Assembly: GCA_964358545.1 (NCBI GenBank)
Contig: CAYHQN010000002.1
Span: 1-64,000 of the forward strand
Direction: 5' to 3'
Source: CAINVV01 sp031432175
GTDB lineage: Bacteria > Bacteroidota > Bacteroidia > Bacteroidales > Prolixibacteraceae
Length of the DNA stretch: 64,000 bases
The position numbers were made by a program, and so were the translations under genes. The notes beneath the pieces were generated by a model, which was given only the letters and a program-made list of their open reading frames with translations, had not been told where the DNA came from and ran no database searches. Numbering within the stretch: position 1 is the stretch's first letter; the number at the start of each line of letters is the position of its first letter. Shown piece by piece: positions 33,745 through 41,206 of the stretch.

Positions 33745-34752
33745 ATGGAAATAGAATATTGTCCAGGATTGCTTATAAAGGGACATTCCGGCTATAGTCC
33801 CCTCTTTTTGCGAAGGATGTTCTCCGGGCGAAAGGTCAGTCCTGTTTTGCCGTATAATGCCCCTGAAATGGATGAAGAAGACCAAAAGAAGTTCATGCAA
33901 AACAGGAAAAGAATTTCAATTTCGGGTATGCAGGAGAAATATTCCGTTCTGCTTGAAAAAAACAGCCTTCGATTGACCGCTGAAGGGGAACTGGGCTCCT
34001 ATATTCTCAAACCAAAACCTCATGGACTTCGGAAAATCACCATGGCACCGGCAAATGAACACCTGACCATGCAAATTGCCAGCCAGGTTTACAAGATCCC
34101 GACTGCCGTTAATGGATTGGCGTTTTTCAGCAATGACGAACCTGCCTACCTGACCAAACGATTTGACATAGACATCCATGGAACAAAACTTGGGAAAGAA
34201 GACTTTGCATCATTAGCCGAAAAAACAGAAGAAAATGCAGGAGCCAATTTCAGGTATGACTATTCGTACGAAGGCATTGCCGAATTGATCCGAAAGTACG
34301 TCGGATCCTGGCAAATTGAAATGGAAAAGTTTTACAATTTAGTGGTCTTTAACTTTTTATTCTCCAATGGGGATGCCCATTTGAAAAATTTCTCCTTGTT
34401 GGAAACTGCCAATGGCGACTATGTTTTGAGCCCTGCTTATGATCTGATGGATACACGGATCCATGTAGACGAAGAGGGCTTTTTTGCCTTGAGTGATGAG
34501 CTCTTTAAGGACGGGTACTGGTCAGATTGCAGAATCAAAAACTCACCGCACCATCCATGTAAAGAGGATTTTATTGTATTCGGGAAGAAAATTGGAATAT
34601 CAGAAAAGAGGATTGGTAAATTGCTTGTCCCTTTTCTGAAAGAACCAGCCGGGGTTGGGAATTTAGTAAAGAAATCGTTCCTTGATCAGGAAACCCGGGA
34701 ACAGTACCTGAACCATTATCATGAACGGTTAGGGATGTTGAATTTGGGTTGA
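33745..34752 (+). CDS. HipT-like Ser/Thr kinase toxin
   Basis: A 335-residue HipA-fold kinase lacking the N-terminal subdomain. The Gly-rich loop reads RISISGMQEKYS with serines S58 and S60 in an S-I-S arrangement, resembling the two autophosphorylated serines of Escherichia coli HipT. The catalytic Asp is D210 in FSNGDAHLKNF, and the metal-binding DLMDT follows (LSPAYDLMDT). Length and residue spacing fit HipT closely. The E. coli enzyme phosphorylates tryptophanyl-tRNA synthetase; the target here is an inference. It is the last gene of the three-gene operon. Confidence 0.9.
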   Translation: MEIEYCPGLLIKGHSGYSPLFLRRMFSGRKVSPVLPYNAPEMDEEDQKKFMQNRKRISISGMQEKYSVLLEKNSLRLTAEGELGSYILKPKPHGLRKITMAPANEHLTMQIASQVYKIPTAVNGLAFFSNDEPAYLTKRFDIDIHGTKLGKEDFASLAEKTEENAGANFRYDYSYEGIAELIRKYVGSWQIEMEKFYNLVVFNFLFSNGDAHLKNFSLLETANGDYVLSPAYDLMDTRIHVDEEGFFALSDELFKDGYWSDCRIKNSPHHPCKEDFIVFGKKIGISEKRIGKLLVPFLKEPAGVGNLVKKSFLDQETREQYLNHYHERLGMLNLG

Positions 34753-34798
34753 TATCTGTCTCGACAAAAGGCAAAATAATCAATCGTTTCACCTACTT

Positions 34799-35020
34799 CT
34801 ATTTTAACTCGGATTTTAAATCTTCCCACTCCTTCCCCCTGTTATCCTTCTGGAAGGATTTATATCTTTTGTCGAGCTCCTTATCTAAAGTTAGGCCTGG
34901 TTTGACAGAGTTATCCTTCTTAATTTCTATAAAATCATAATCTTCCTTTAAAGCTTTAAGCATGTTGATAATGCTTTTAGCTTTTAGGGATTTATCTTGT
35001 ATTTTGATAATGTAGGTCAT
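34799..35020 (-). CDS. Small DUF2683-like protein, possible antitoxin
   Basis: A 73-residue protein beginning MTYIIKIQDKSLKAKSIINM and continuing LKALKEDYDFIEIKKD, a pattern common in small Bacteroidota proteins (DUF2683-like) often found beside toxins. The C-terminal half is charged and helical. No toxin gene is adjacent on the same strand, so it may be an orphan. It converges on the HipT-like gene. Confidence 0.65.
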   Translation of the reverse strand: MTYIIKIQDKSLKAKSIINMLKALKEDYDFIEIKKDNSVKPGLTLDKELDKRYKSFQKDNRGKEWEDLKSELK

Positions 35021-35111
35021 TTTCCCGAACTTTCTCCAAAGATAATAATTTGAAGAGACAAGATAAACCTTTTGAGAGAATTGATTTATTCACAATTGAC
35101 ATCTTGTACAC

Positions 35112-35278
35112 GAGGGGGTTTGTGGGCTACCCCTGTAAATCGCCAACACAGGATCATTCCCTTTCAGAAACCCCCTTCATCTTTTATACAGCATGTGAAA
35201 GAACGTTCTTTATTGCTAAATTCGTCCGTTTAATTCAGGAGACGCTCCGCGCCAGCGGGGGTTTCTCATTTTTTTTTG
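35112..35278 (+). other. Region with competing inverted repeats and a terminator-like end
   Basis: GGGGGTTT occurs at 35114-35121 and 35257-35264, and AAACCCCC at 35168-35175 can pair with either; the second pairing extends to AGAAACCCCC with GGGGGTTTCT (35166-35175, 35257-35266). A short CGCT/AGCG stem and a T9 run follow (35243-35278). A 108-codon frame covers the region (35050-35376) but shows no protein-like features. It could be an untranslated regulatory or small RNA, or decayed repeat DNA. Confidence 0.25.
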
Positions 35279-35362
35279 TTTTGATATTTGTTTATCAGCA
35301 TATTAACCCATTTAGGTTGATAACTTCTTTTGCATATTCTCTTAATGTTGTAGATAATTACA

Positions 35363-35370
35363 TAATTTTG
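35363..35370 (+). promoter_or_regulatory. Candidate -7 box upstream of the three-TM protein gene
   Basis: TAATTTTG matches TAnnTTTG, 73 bases before the ATG at 35443. No -33 element at normal spacing. Confidence 0.35.
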
Positions 35371-35442
35371 ACTTAGTTATTAAAGCTTGGTTAAGCAAAA
35401 GCAATTTAATGAGTTGATTTATACTAATCTAAATTTTTTAAT

Positions 35443-35883
35443 ATGAGTACTGATAATGACATCTTAGAGATTTACCGCAGTGCTGGTCAATTGCAAGAGA
35501 AATATATTTTCTACATAGTGGCATTATGCGTTTCAGCTATTGGTTTTTCGGTTTATTGCACTATAGATAAACCATTACACTATACTCATATCCCATTAGG
35601 TATAGCAGTTTTATTGTGGGGTACAAGTATTTTTAGCGGTTTGAATTATATCAAATGGGCAATTGAGATAAAGAGAACTAACTACCAAAAATTGGATGTA
35701 ATGTCTGACAGTCAATTAATGCGCCAAGTAAGTTTTCAATCAATTATTGATATTCTGGACAAAAAAGAAAAATCTTTTAGTAATAAATTGCAAATCTATT
35801 TTCCTCTACAGGAGTATAGTTTCTATTCTGGTGTAGTCTTTTTCATCATTTGGCATATCATTGAAATGTCCTTCATAAAATAA
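35443..35883 (+). CDS. Hypothetical membrane protein, three predicted TM segments
   Basis: A 146-residue protein with hydrophobic segments at about 20-40 (KYIFYIVALCVSAIGFSVY), 49-68 (HIPLGIAVLLWGTSIFSGL) and 126-143, and a charged middle (IKRTNYQKLDVMSDSQLMRQ). No family is recognised. Its AT-rich composition, shared with the next gene, differs from the core genes and suggests horizontal acquisition. Confidence 0.6.
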   Translation: MSTDNDILEIYRSAGQLQEKYIFYIVALCVSAIGFSVYCTIDKPLHYTHIPLGIAVLLWGTSIFSGLNYIKWAIEIKRTNYQKLDVMSDSQLMRQVSFQSIIDILDKKEKSFSNKLQIYFPLQEYSFYSGVVFFIIWHIIEMSFIK

Positions 35884-35950
35884 AAAACATTTAATCTTAT
35901 CTATTTATCATAAAAATAATATCAACAATTAAAAACTAATTTTTATCATC

Positions 35951-36346
35951 ATGAAAACTACAATTTATCTTACTTTCCTTTTTGTCCTACCAATATTTTA
36001 TATGCAAAACGTGCATATGGATTTTATTAATTCTAATCAAATACAAACTATGAGAACTACTTCACTACGTCACCTCATTATTGGCCTAAATGAGTTAATT
36101 GCTGATATCAACAAAAAAAATACCACTAAGATTGAACTTGTTCCAGTACCAGGGTGTTTTTCAGATGCTACTTTAAAGATAACAGAAGTTGGAACAGTAT
36201 TAAAGTATGGCGTTAAAGGCACAAATGAAATGAGGGGAAGTTTTGCTGCTTTCGATAGTATCATTGAAAAGTACTTTACTAACGCAAAAGACAGGGATAA
36301 ATTTTATGAGAAGATAAATAAAAAAGAGACCGAAGGTCAAAAGTAG
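35951..36346 (+). CDS. Hypothetical secreted protein
   Basis: A 131-residue protein with an N-terminal hydrophobic signal (MKTTIYLTFLFVLPIFYMQN). The mature part includes ELVPVPGCFSDATLKITEVG and a charged C-terminus. No family is recognised. AT-rich like the gene upstream, 67 bases away in the same direction. Confidence 0.55.
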   Translation: MKTTIYLTFLFVLPIFYMQNVHMDFINSNQIQTMRTTSLRHLIIGLNELIADINKKNTTKIELVPVPGCFSDATLKITEVGTVLKYGVKGTNEMRGSFAAFDSIIEKYFTNAKDRDKFYEKINKKETEGQK

Positions 36347-36435
36347 GTGTTAATGCAACTTTTCATAATGGATTGATTTCTTTGTATACAATATCGTGTT
36401 TCCATCTGAAAAAATAACAAAAAAATTATAGTATC

Positions 36436-36678
36436 ATGGTAATTTCAATAGACAAGGCTGAATATGCAGGAGAATACAAAATCATATTTTCCTTCTCTGA
36501 CGGAGTTGAGAGATTGATTGATTTTTCGACATTTCTAAAAAGCGCAAAAAACCCAATGACCAGGAAGTATCTTGATAAGCAATTGTTTATGAAATATTCA
36601 ATTAAGTACGGAGATATCATTTGGAACGATTATGAAATGTGTTTTCCTATTTGGGATTTGCACGAAGGAAACATTTAG
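36436..36678 (+). CDS. DUF2442 domain protein
   Basis: An 80-residue protein with the DUF2442 pattern: a short beta-hairpin reading the word YKIIFSFSDGVERLIDFSTF, a Leu-rich middle and a final WNDYEMCFPIWDLHE. The family is of unknown function, often in toxin-antitoxin-like pairs with DUF4160 proteins; no such partner is next to it here. It lies 3 bases before the truncated aldo/keto reductase. Confidence 0.8.
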   Translation: MVISIDKAEYAGEYKIIFSFSDGVERLIDFSTFLKSAKNPMTRKYLDKQLFMKYSIKYGDIIWNDYEMCFPIWDLHEGNI

Positions 36679-36681
36679 AAT

Positions 36682-37293
36682 ATGAAATACAACGAACTTG
36701 GCAAAACAGGCGTCCTGGTTTCTGAGCTCTGTCTCGGAACCATGACTTTCGGCGGAAAAGGCTTCTGGACTGCCATTGGGCAGGTACCTCAGGAGGAGGT
36801 GAACCAAATCGTCAAAACTGCCGTTGAAAAGGGGATCAACTTTATCGATACAGCCAATGGCTATTCGGAAGGGTTGTCCGAAACAATGCTTGGGATTGCT
36901 TTGAAAGCGCTCTCCATTCCCCGGCAGGAGGTATTTGTCGCAACCAAAGTTAGGATACGCATGGGCGCCGGCAATAGCCGCAGGGATGCCTTCGACTTTC
37001 CTCCCATCAACAAAGCCAAAGCCTACGACCTGATCGACCTGATGGCTGAAATCGGCAAGAAACACAACGTGACGGTGGCCAATGTGGCGTTAAACTGGGT
37101 GATCAGGCAGCCTGGCATGACAAGCACCATCATCGGAGCCAAAAACCTGCTCCAACTCAACGACAATATTTCTGCAGTCAAACTCCAAATGACGCCGGAA
37201 GAAATTCAGCAACTCAATGATGCAAGCGCCCTGGCACCCGAATATCCCGGTTGGATGGTAGCCCGCCAGGCGCAGGGTCGTTGGCCAGATTAA
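36682..37293 (+). pseudogene. Aldo/keto reductase with a large internal in-frame deletion
   Basis: The 203-residue product matches the ends of a full-length aldo/keto reductase of about 340 residues. The N-terminal part (KYNELGKTGVLVSELCLGTM, FIDTANGYSEG, then VFVATKVRIRMGAG) carries the catalytic Asp, Tyr and Lys. It then jumps at about 36966-36985 directly to the C-terminal FDFPPINKAKAYDLIDLMAE. The missing ~130 residues contain the catalytic His motif and several barrel strands, so the protein cannot form an intact TIM barrel. The frame is kept, and no stop is present. A deletion by assembly error is possible, since the scaffold is a draft. Confidence 0.8.
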
Positions 37294-37323
37294 AAAAATA
37301 CGCGCAATTTTCCCGCAAAATCT

Positions 37324-37331
37324 TACCTTTG
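37324..37331 (+). promoter_or_regulatory. Candidate -7 box of the dapB operon
   Basis: TACCTTTG matches TAnnTTTG, 43 bases before the dapB ATG. Confidence 0.5.
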
Positions 37332-37374
37332 TAATTCATTTGGCAGATTACATACTTATTGAGAAAGCTGAAAT

Positions 37375-38091
37375 ATGAAGATTGCATTGATAGGATACGG
37401 TAAAATGGGAAAAGAGATTGAGCAGATTGCGATCGCTCGCGGACATTCAGTTGTTTTGAAGATTGATGTTGATAATCAGAGCGATCTGACTGTTTCGAAC
37501 CTTTCCAGGGCAGACGTGGCCATCGAGTTTACCACACCTGCTACGGCCGTTTCGAATTACCGGACCTGTTTTGAAGCTGGAGTACCGGTTGTAAGCGGGA
37601 CCACCGGATGGTTGGGGCAAAAGCCCCTGATTGAGCAAGAATGCCTGGCCAAAAACGGATGTTTTTTCTATTCATCAAATTTCAGTCTGGGGATGAACCT
37701 TTTCTTCGAACTGAACAAGATCCTGGCACGAATGATGAAGCCGTATTCCCAATACGATGTCTCGATGACAGAAATTCACCATACCCAGAAACTTGACGCA
37801 CCCAGCGGAACAGCCATCACCCTGGCTGAAGGAATTATTTCTGAAAACGGATCCAAAAAATCATGGACCATCGAACCGCCAAAAAGTTGGGAGGAACTTC
37901 ATATCCAGCCGGTAAGAAAGGATCCCTATCCCGGACTGCACACCGTAAAATATGATTCGGAGGTAGATTACATCGAAATTACCCACAATGCATACAGCAG
38001 AAAGGGATTGGCACTCGGTGCGGTTCTGGCGGCAGAATTTTGCCTGGGGAAAAAAGGAATATTCAACATGTCTGATTTGTTAAAATTATAA
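37375..38091 (+). CDS. dapB: 4-hydroxy-tetrahydrodipicolinate reductase
   Basis: Third step unique to the diaminopimelate/lysine pathway: reduces HTPA to tetrahydrodipicolinate with NAD(P)H. The 238-residue protein has the nucleotide-binding start MKIALIGYGKMGKEIE, the VVSGTTGWL and SSNFSLGMNLFF segments, and the substrate-binding EIHHTQKLDAPSGTA. Length and motifs are those of the shorter Bacteroidota DapB. First gene of an operon with lepB (11 bases downstream) and the WbqC-family gene. Confidence 0.96.
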   Translation: MKIALIGYGKMGKEIEQIAIARGHSVVLKIDVDNQSDLTVSNLSRADVAIEFTTPATAVSNYRTCFEAGVPVVSGTTGWLGQKPLIEQECLAKNGCFFYSSNFSLGMNLFFELNKILARMMKPYSQYDVSMTEIHHTQKLDAPSGTAITLAEGIISENGSKKSWTIEPPKSWEELHIQPVRKDPYPGLHTVKYDSEVDYIEITHNAYSRKGLALGAVLAAEFCLGKKGIFNMSDLLKL

Positions 38092-38102
38092 CTGAAACCA
38101 AT

Positions 38103-39443
38103 ATGTTTAAGGACGTCTCAAAAAGCCAATGGATTCAATTTGGCGTTGTCGCAGTATTATACCTGCTGTGGGTTATCTGGCTACAAAATTTCTGGTGGCT
38201 CATAGGATTGGGCATCATATTCGATATGTACATCACCGGAAAAGTTCACTGGACTTTCTGGAAAAAGAAAAATCCGGTAGGTGGAAAACAGACCAAGGTA
38301 ATTGAATGGGTCGACGCCATCATCTTTGCCGTCATTGCTGCCACCTTCATCCGCCTCTTTTTTATTGAAGCCTACACTATCCCTACCTCATCCATGGAAA
38401 AATCGATGATGGTTGGCGATTATCTGTTTGTCAGTAAGACGGCATACGGCCCGAAATTGCCCAATACACCTGTTGCTTTTCCTTTTGTCCATCACACCAT
38501 GCCTTTTACCGCTTCTACCCGCTCCTTCTCAGAAATCATCCACAATGATTACAAAAGACTCGCTGGTTTTGGAAGGGTGAAAAATGATGATGTAGTGGTC
38601 TTCAACTTCCCCGAAGGGGATACTGTTGCCACCAACATGCAGGAACGCAGCTATTATGAAATGGTGAGAAGCTATGGCCGGGAGCGCGTAAATACCGACA
38701 AACGCTCCTTTGGCGACATCATCTACCGTCCGGTAGACAAGAGGGAAAATTACATCAAACGTTGCATCGCTATCCCTGGCGACTCGCTCAAAATTGTCAA
38801 TGGTCAGGTTTATGTAAATGGAAAAGCTCAAAAAGAGATATCCGGAATGCAATACAAATATTTGGTAACCATACAAGGCAACTCGCTGAATTCGAATGCT
38901 ATGGAAAAACTGGATATCACGCCGGAAGATATTGAAGGATCAGGCTCCAGAATGGTCATTTCGCTTACTGCCGGACAATACAGAAAAATGGATGGCATGA
39001 AATTCATTACCAGCAAGGAACGCATTACCTGGCCCAAAGAGGACCGTGACCCGAATATTTTCCCGAGCGATGATCAATACACCTGGAATCTCGACAATTT
39101 CGGACCGCTCTGGATTCCCAAAAAAGGGACAACCATACAGCTTACTACGAAAAATTTGCCGCTCTACAAAAGAATCATCGGAGTGTATGAGGGGAATAAG
39201 CTGAAAGTTGTCAATGGAGAGATCTACATCAATGGCGCCGTTGCAAAGGAGTACACCTTCAAAATGGATTACTACTGGATGATGGGCGACAACCGTTACA
39301 ATTCTGCCGACTCAAGGTATTGGGGTTTTGTTCCGGAGGACCACGTGGTAGGCAAAGCCTCCTTTGTCTGGCTATCACTCGACAAGAACAAGTCTTTCCT
39401 GGCTAAAATTCGCTGGAACCGCTTCTTTATGGGGGTAAAATAA
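38103..39443 (+). CDS. lepB: Signal peptidase I
   Basis: Cleaves signal peptides of exported proteins at the inner membrane. The 446-residue protein is longer than the E. coli enzyme, as usual in Bacteroidota, because of insertions in the catalytic domain. The N-terminus has two membrane segments (about 9-40 and 70-90). Catalytic Ser97 is in IPTSSMEKSMMVGDYLFVSK, the general-base Lys in YIKRCIAIPGD (about 218), and box E is MMGDNRYNSADSRYWGFVP. Operon: dapB, lepB, wbqC-like. Confidence 0.95.
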   Translation: MFKDVSKSQWIQFGVVAVLYLLWVIWLQNFWWLIGLGIIFDMYITGKVHWTFWKKKNPVGGKQTKVIEWVDAIIFAVIAATFIRLFFIEAYTIPTSSMEKSMMVGDYLFVSKTAYGPKLPNTPVAFPFVHHTMPFTASTRSFSEIIHNDYKRLAGFGRVKNDDVVVFNFPEGDTVATNMQERSYYEMVRSYGRERVNTDKRSFGDIIYRPVDKRENYIKRCIAIPGDSLKIVNGQVYVNGKAQKEISGMQYKYLVTIQGNSLNSNAMEKLDITPEDIEGSGSRMVISLTAGQYRKMDGMKFITSKERITWPKEDRDPNIFPSDDQYTWNLDNFGPLWIPKKGTTIQLTTKNLPLYKRIIGVYEGNKLKVVNGEIYINGAVAKEYTFKMDYYWMMGDNRYNSADSRYWGFVPEDHVVGKASFVWLSLDKNKSFLAKIRWNRFFMGVK

Positions 39444-39459
39444 TCCTCCCCATTTCTGA

Positions 39460-40119
39460 ATGGAACCTGGCAACAAAAGTGTCCTGCTGAGCAGCGCCTA
39501 CCTGGCGCCCGTTCAATATTTCACAAAATTAATAGACTACGGTGAGGTGTGGATTGAGTTGAGCGAGCATTTCCTCAAACAATCCTACCGCAATCGTTGC
39601 ATCATCCTGACAGCCAATGGTCCGCAAAGCCTCTCGGTTCCTGTCACCGAAGGTTCCAATTCCAAACGGATGATCCGTGATGTAGCTATCTCCTACGACC
39701 ATCCCTGGCAAAAACTGCATTGGAGGGCTATTGTCTCTGCTTACAACAATGCCCCGTTTTTCGAGTACTATGCAGACAGCTTCTCGACGTTTTACCATAC
39801 TAAAAAGTGGCAATTCCTGACCGATTTCAACCGTGAGATTCAGTCGGTGGTTTTGGAAGAACTTAACCTGAAATGCAATATCCGGGTTACCGAAACATTT
39901 TTGCCACCTACCGGGATACCCGTCGGCATGGATGATTTTCGCTATTCCATCCACCCCAAGACAAACCGACAAACCGGCGATGATCGTTTTGCTCCTGCCG
40001 TGTACATGCAGGTCTTCCAGGAGAAATTCGGCTTTACACCCAATTTAAGTATCCTGGACCTTCTTTTCAATGAAGGACCGATGGCCGTTGATATTCTGAA
40101 AAGTTCGATTGTAAAGTAG
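39460..40119 (+). CDS. WbqC family protein
   Basis: A 219-residue protein of the WbqC family: VLLSSAYLAPVQYFTKLIDY, the QSYRNRCIILTANGPQSLSVP segment and WQKLHWRAIVSAYNNAPFFEYY. Family members occur in O-antigen and glycan gene clusters and beside lepB in Bacteroidota; the biochemical activity is unproven. Sixteen bases after lepB, last gene of the operon. Confidence 0.92.
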   Translation: MEPGNKSVLLSSAYLAPVQYFTKLIDYGEVWIELSEHFLKQSYRNRCIILTANGPQSLSVPVTEGSNSKRMIRDVAISYDHPWQKLHWRAIVSAYNNAPFFEYYADSFSTFYHTKKWQFLTDFNREIQSVVLEELNLKCNIRVTETFLPPTGIPVGMDDFRYSIHPKTNRQTGDDRFAPAVYMQVFQEKFGFTPNLSILDLLFNEGPMAVDILKSSIVK

Positions 40120-40124
40120 GAAAA

Positions 40125-40268
40125 GACTAGGAGACGGGGAGACTGGGGGACTGGGAGAACTGAACTCCGAAAGCGAAGATGTGAAACAGAGAAACAGAGA
40201 AACGGTGAAACGGAGATCCGGTCCCTCAGTGAAGCCGAAGGGCTCTGTGAAACTCTGTGTAATATTTA
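40125..40268. repeat. GGGAGACT tandem words and ACACAGAG-type element, copy 4
   Basis: First a short array of GGGAGACTGGG-like words (40130-40160), then AAACAGAGAAACAGAGAAACGG on the left and GGGCTCTGTGAAACTCTGTG on the right, related to the copies at 16483, 22619 and 27362 but more diverged. Confidence 0.7.
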
Positions 40269-40329
40269 TGTGACCACCAATCCAGCAAATATATATTCCA
40301 AAATCGAAAATCCAAAATCGAAAATCCCT

Positions 40330-41127
40330 CTATTCGTTGCTTTGTATGATTCGCCGCATCAGCCTCATTTGGTGCGAGTAGCGGTTGGTGTCGATGTTGT
40401 AGATGCCAAAATGGTCGATGTTGTCGATCCTGACCTTTCCAGAGGAGTGGATAATTTTGTTCTTCTCCCAGATGATGCCCACATGCACGATTTCCCCTTC
40501 TTCGTTGTCAAAAAACGCCAGGTCGCCAGGCAATGTCTCTTCCATAAAAGTGATATTTTCACCAATCAAAGCCTGCTGACCGGCATCCCTTGGAATCTGT
40601 AATCCAATCATTTTGTAAAGGATCTGGGATAATCCTGAGCAGTCTACCCCAAACGGAGAGCGTCCTCCCCACAGGTAGGGAGAATTAAAATACTTCAATG
40701 CATTCTCTATCAAGATATTTCTGATATTTTTTTTGACAGGTAAGATCCGGTCTCCCTGAATAGTGTAGGATTCTTTTCCTATTTTAAAAGAATTGTTTGA
40801 GGACTTGTAGAAAGGCAAAGAACTTCCGGCTACGATCAAAAAATTTCCGTAACCCTTCGCCGGCTGAACGATATTGAACGGATTTTTTGTAACAATAAAC
40901 TGTTGCTGGGACAATTTCAGAAACGTTTTTTCGGAAATTTCGTTGATCATTTTCTGATCGATCCACCCTTCATATCCATCAAAAAATAGCCGGACCTTGC
41001 ACCATTTTTTGTTTTCATCAAGGATGCTATAATGTTCTCCAAAAAGTATTTGGGTACACATTTCGCTTGTTTCGCTTGGATCGGTGCGAACCGGAACGAT
41101 GCTTAGGTTAGAGATTCCGTATCTCAT
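40330..41127 (-). CDS. NlpC/P60 family cysteine peptidase with SH3-like N-terminus
   Basis: A 265-residue C40-family peptidase. An N-terminal SH3-like segment (about 1-65, VRTDPSETSEMCTQILFGEH then CKVRLFFDGYEGWID) precedes a second SH3-like region and the NlpC domain from about 140: YLWGGRSPFGVDCSGLSQIL with catalytic Cys about 160, and EIVHVGIIW with the catalytic His. Such enzymes cut gamma-D-glutamyl-diaminopimelate bonds in peptidoglycan stem peptides. No signal peptide is evident, so it may process recycled muropeptides in the cytoplasm or be exported otherwise. Divergent from the HDIG gene. Confidence 0.9.
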   Translation of the reverse strand: MRYGISNLSIVPVRTDPSETSEMCTQILFGEHYSILDENKKWCKVRLFFDGYEGWIDQKMINEISEKTFLKLSQQQFIVTKNPFNIVQPAKGYGNFLIVAGSSLPFYKSSNNSFKIGKESYTIQGDRILPVKKNIRNILIENALKYFNSPYLWGGRSPFGVDCSGLSQILYKMIGLQIPRDAGQQALIGENITFMEETLPGDLAFFDNEEGEIVHVGIIWEKNKIIHSSGKVRIDNIDHFGIYNIDTNRYSHQMRLMRRIIQSNE

Positions 41128-41138
41128 TAAAAAATTAC

Positions 41139-41162
41139 TATTTTTGATTCATCCCAAAGATA
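41139..41162. promoter_or_regulatory. Overlapping divergent -7 boxes
   Basis: TATTTTTG on the plus strand (41139-41146) serves the HDIG gene at 41207; TATCTTTG on the minus strand (41155-41162) serves the NlpC/P60 gene starting at 41127. Both match TAnnTTTG. Confidence 0.5.
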
Positions 41163-41206
41163 GGAATTTATTGTCTCCTGACTAAGCGATTACTCCGGTA
41201 AATGAG

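Noticed and set aside
35050..35376. A 108-codon plus-strand frame
   Set aside because: Composition and lack of motif argue against a protein; inverted repeats and a T-run explain the region better.
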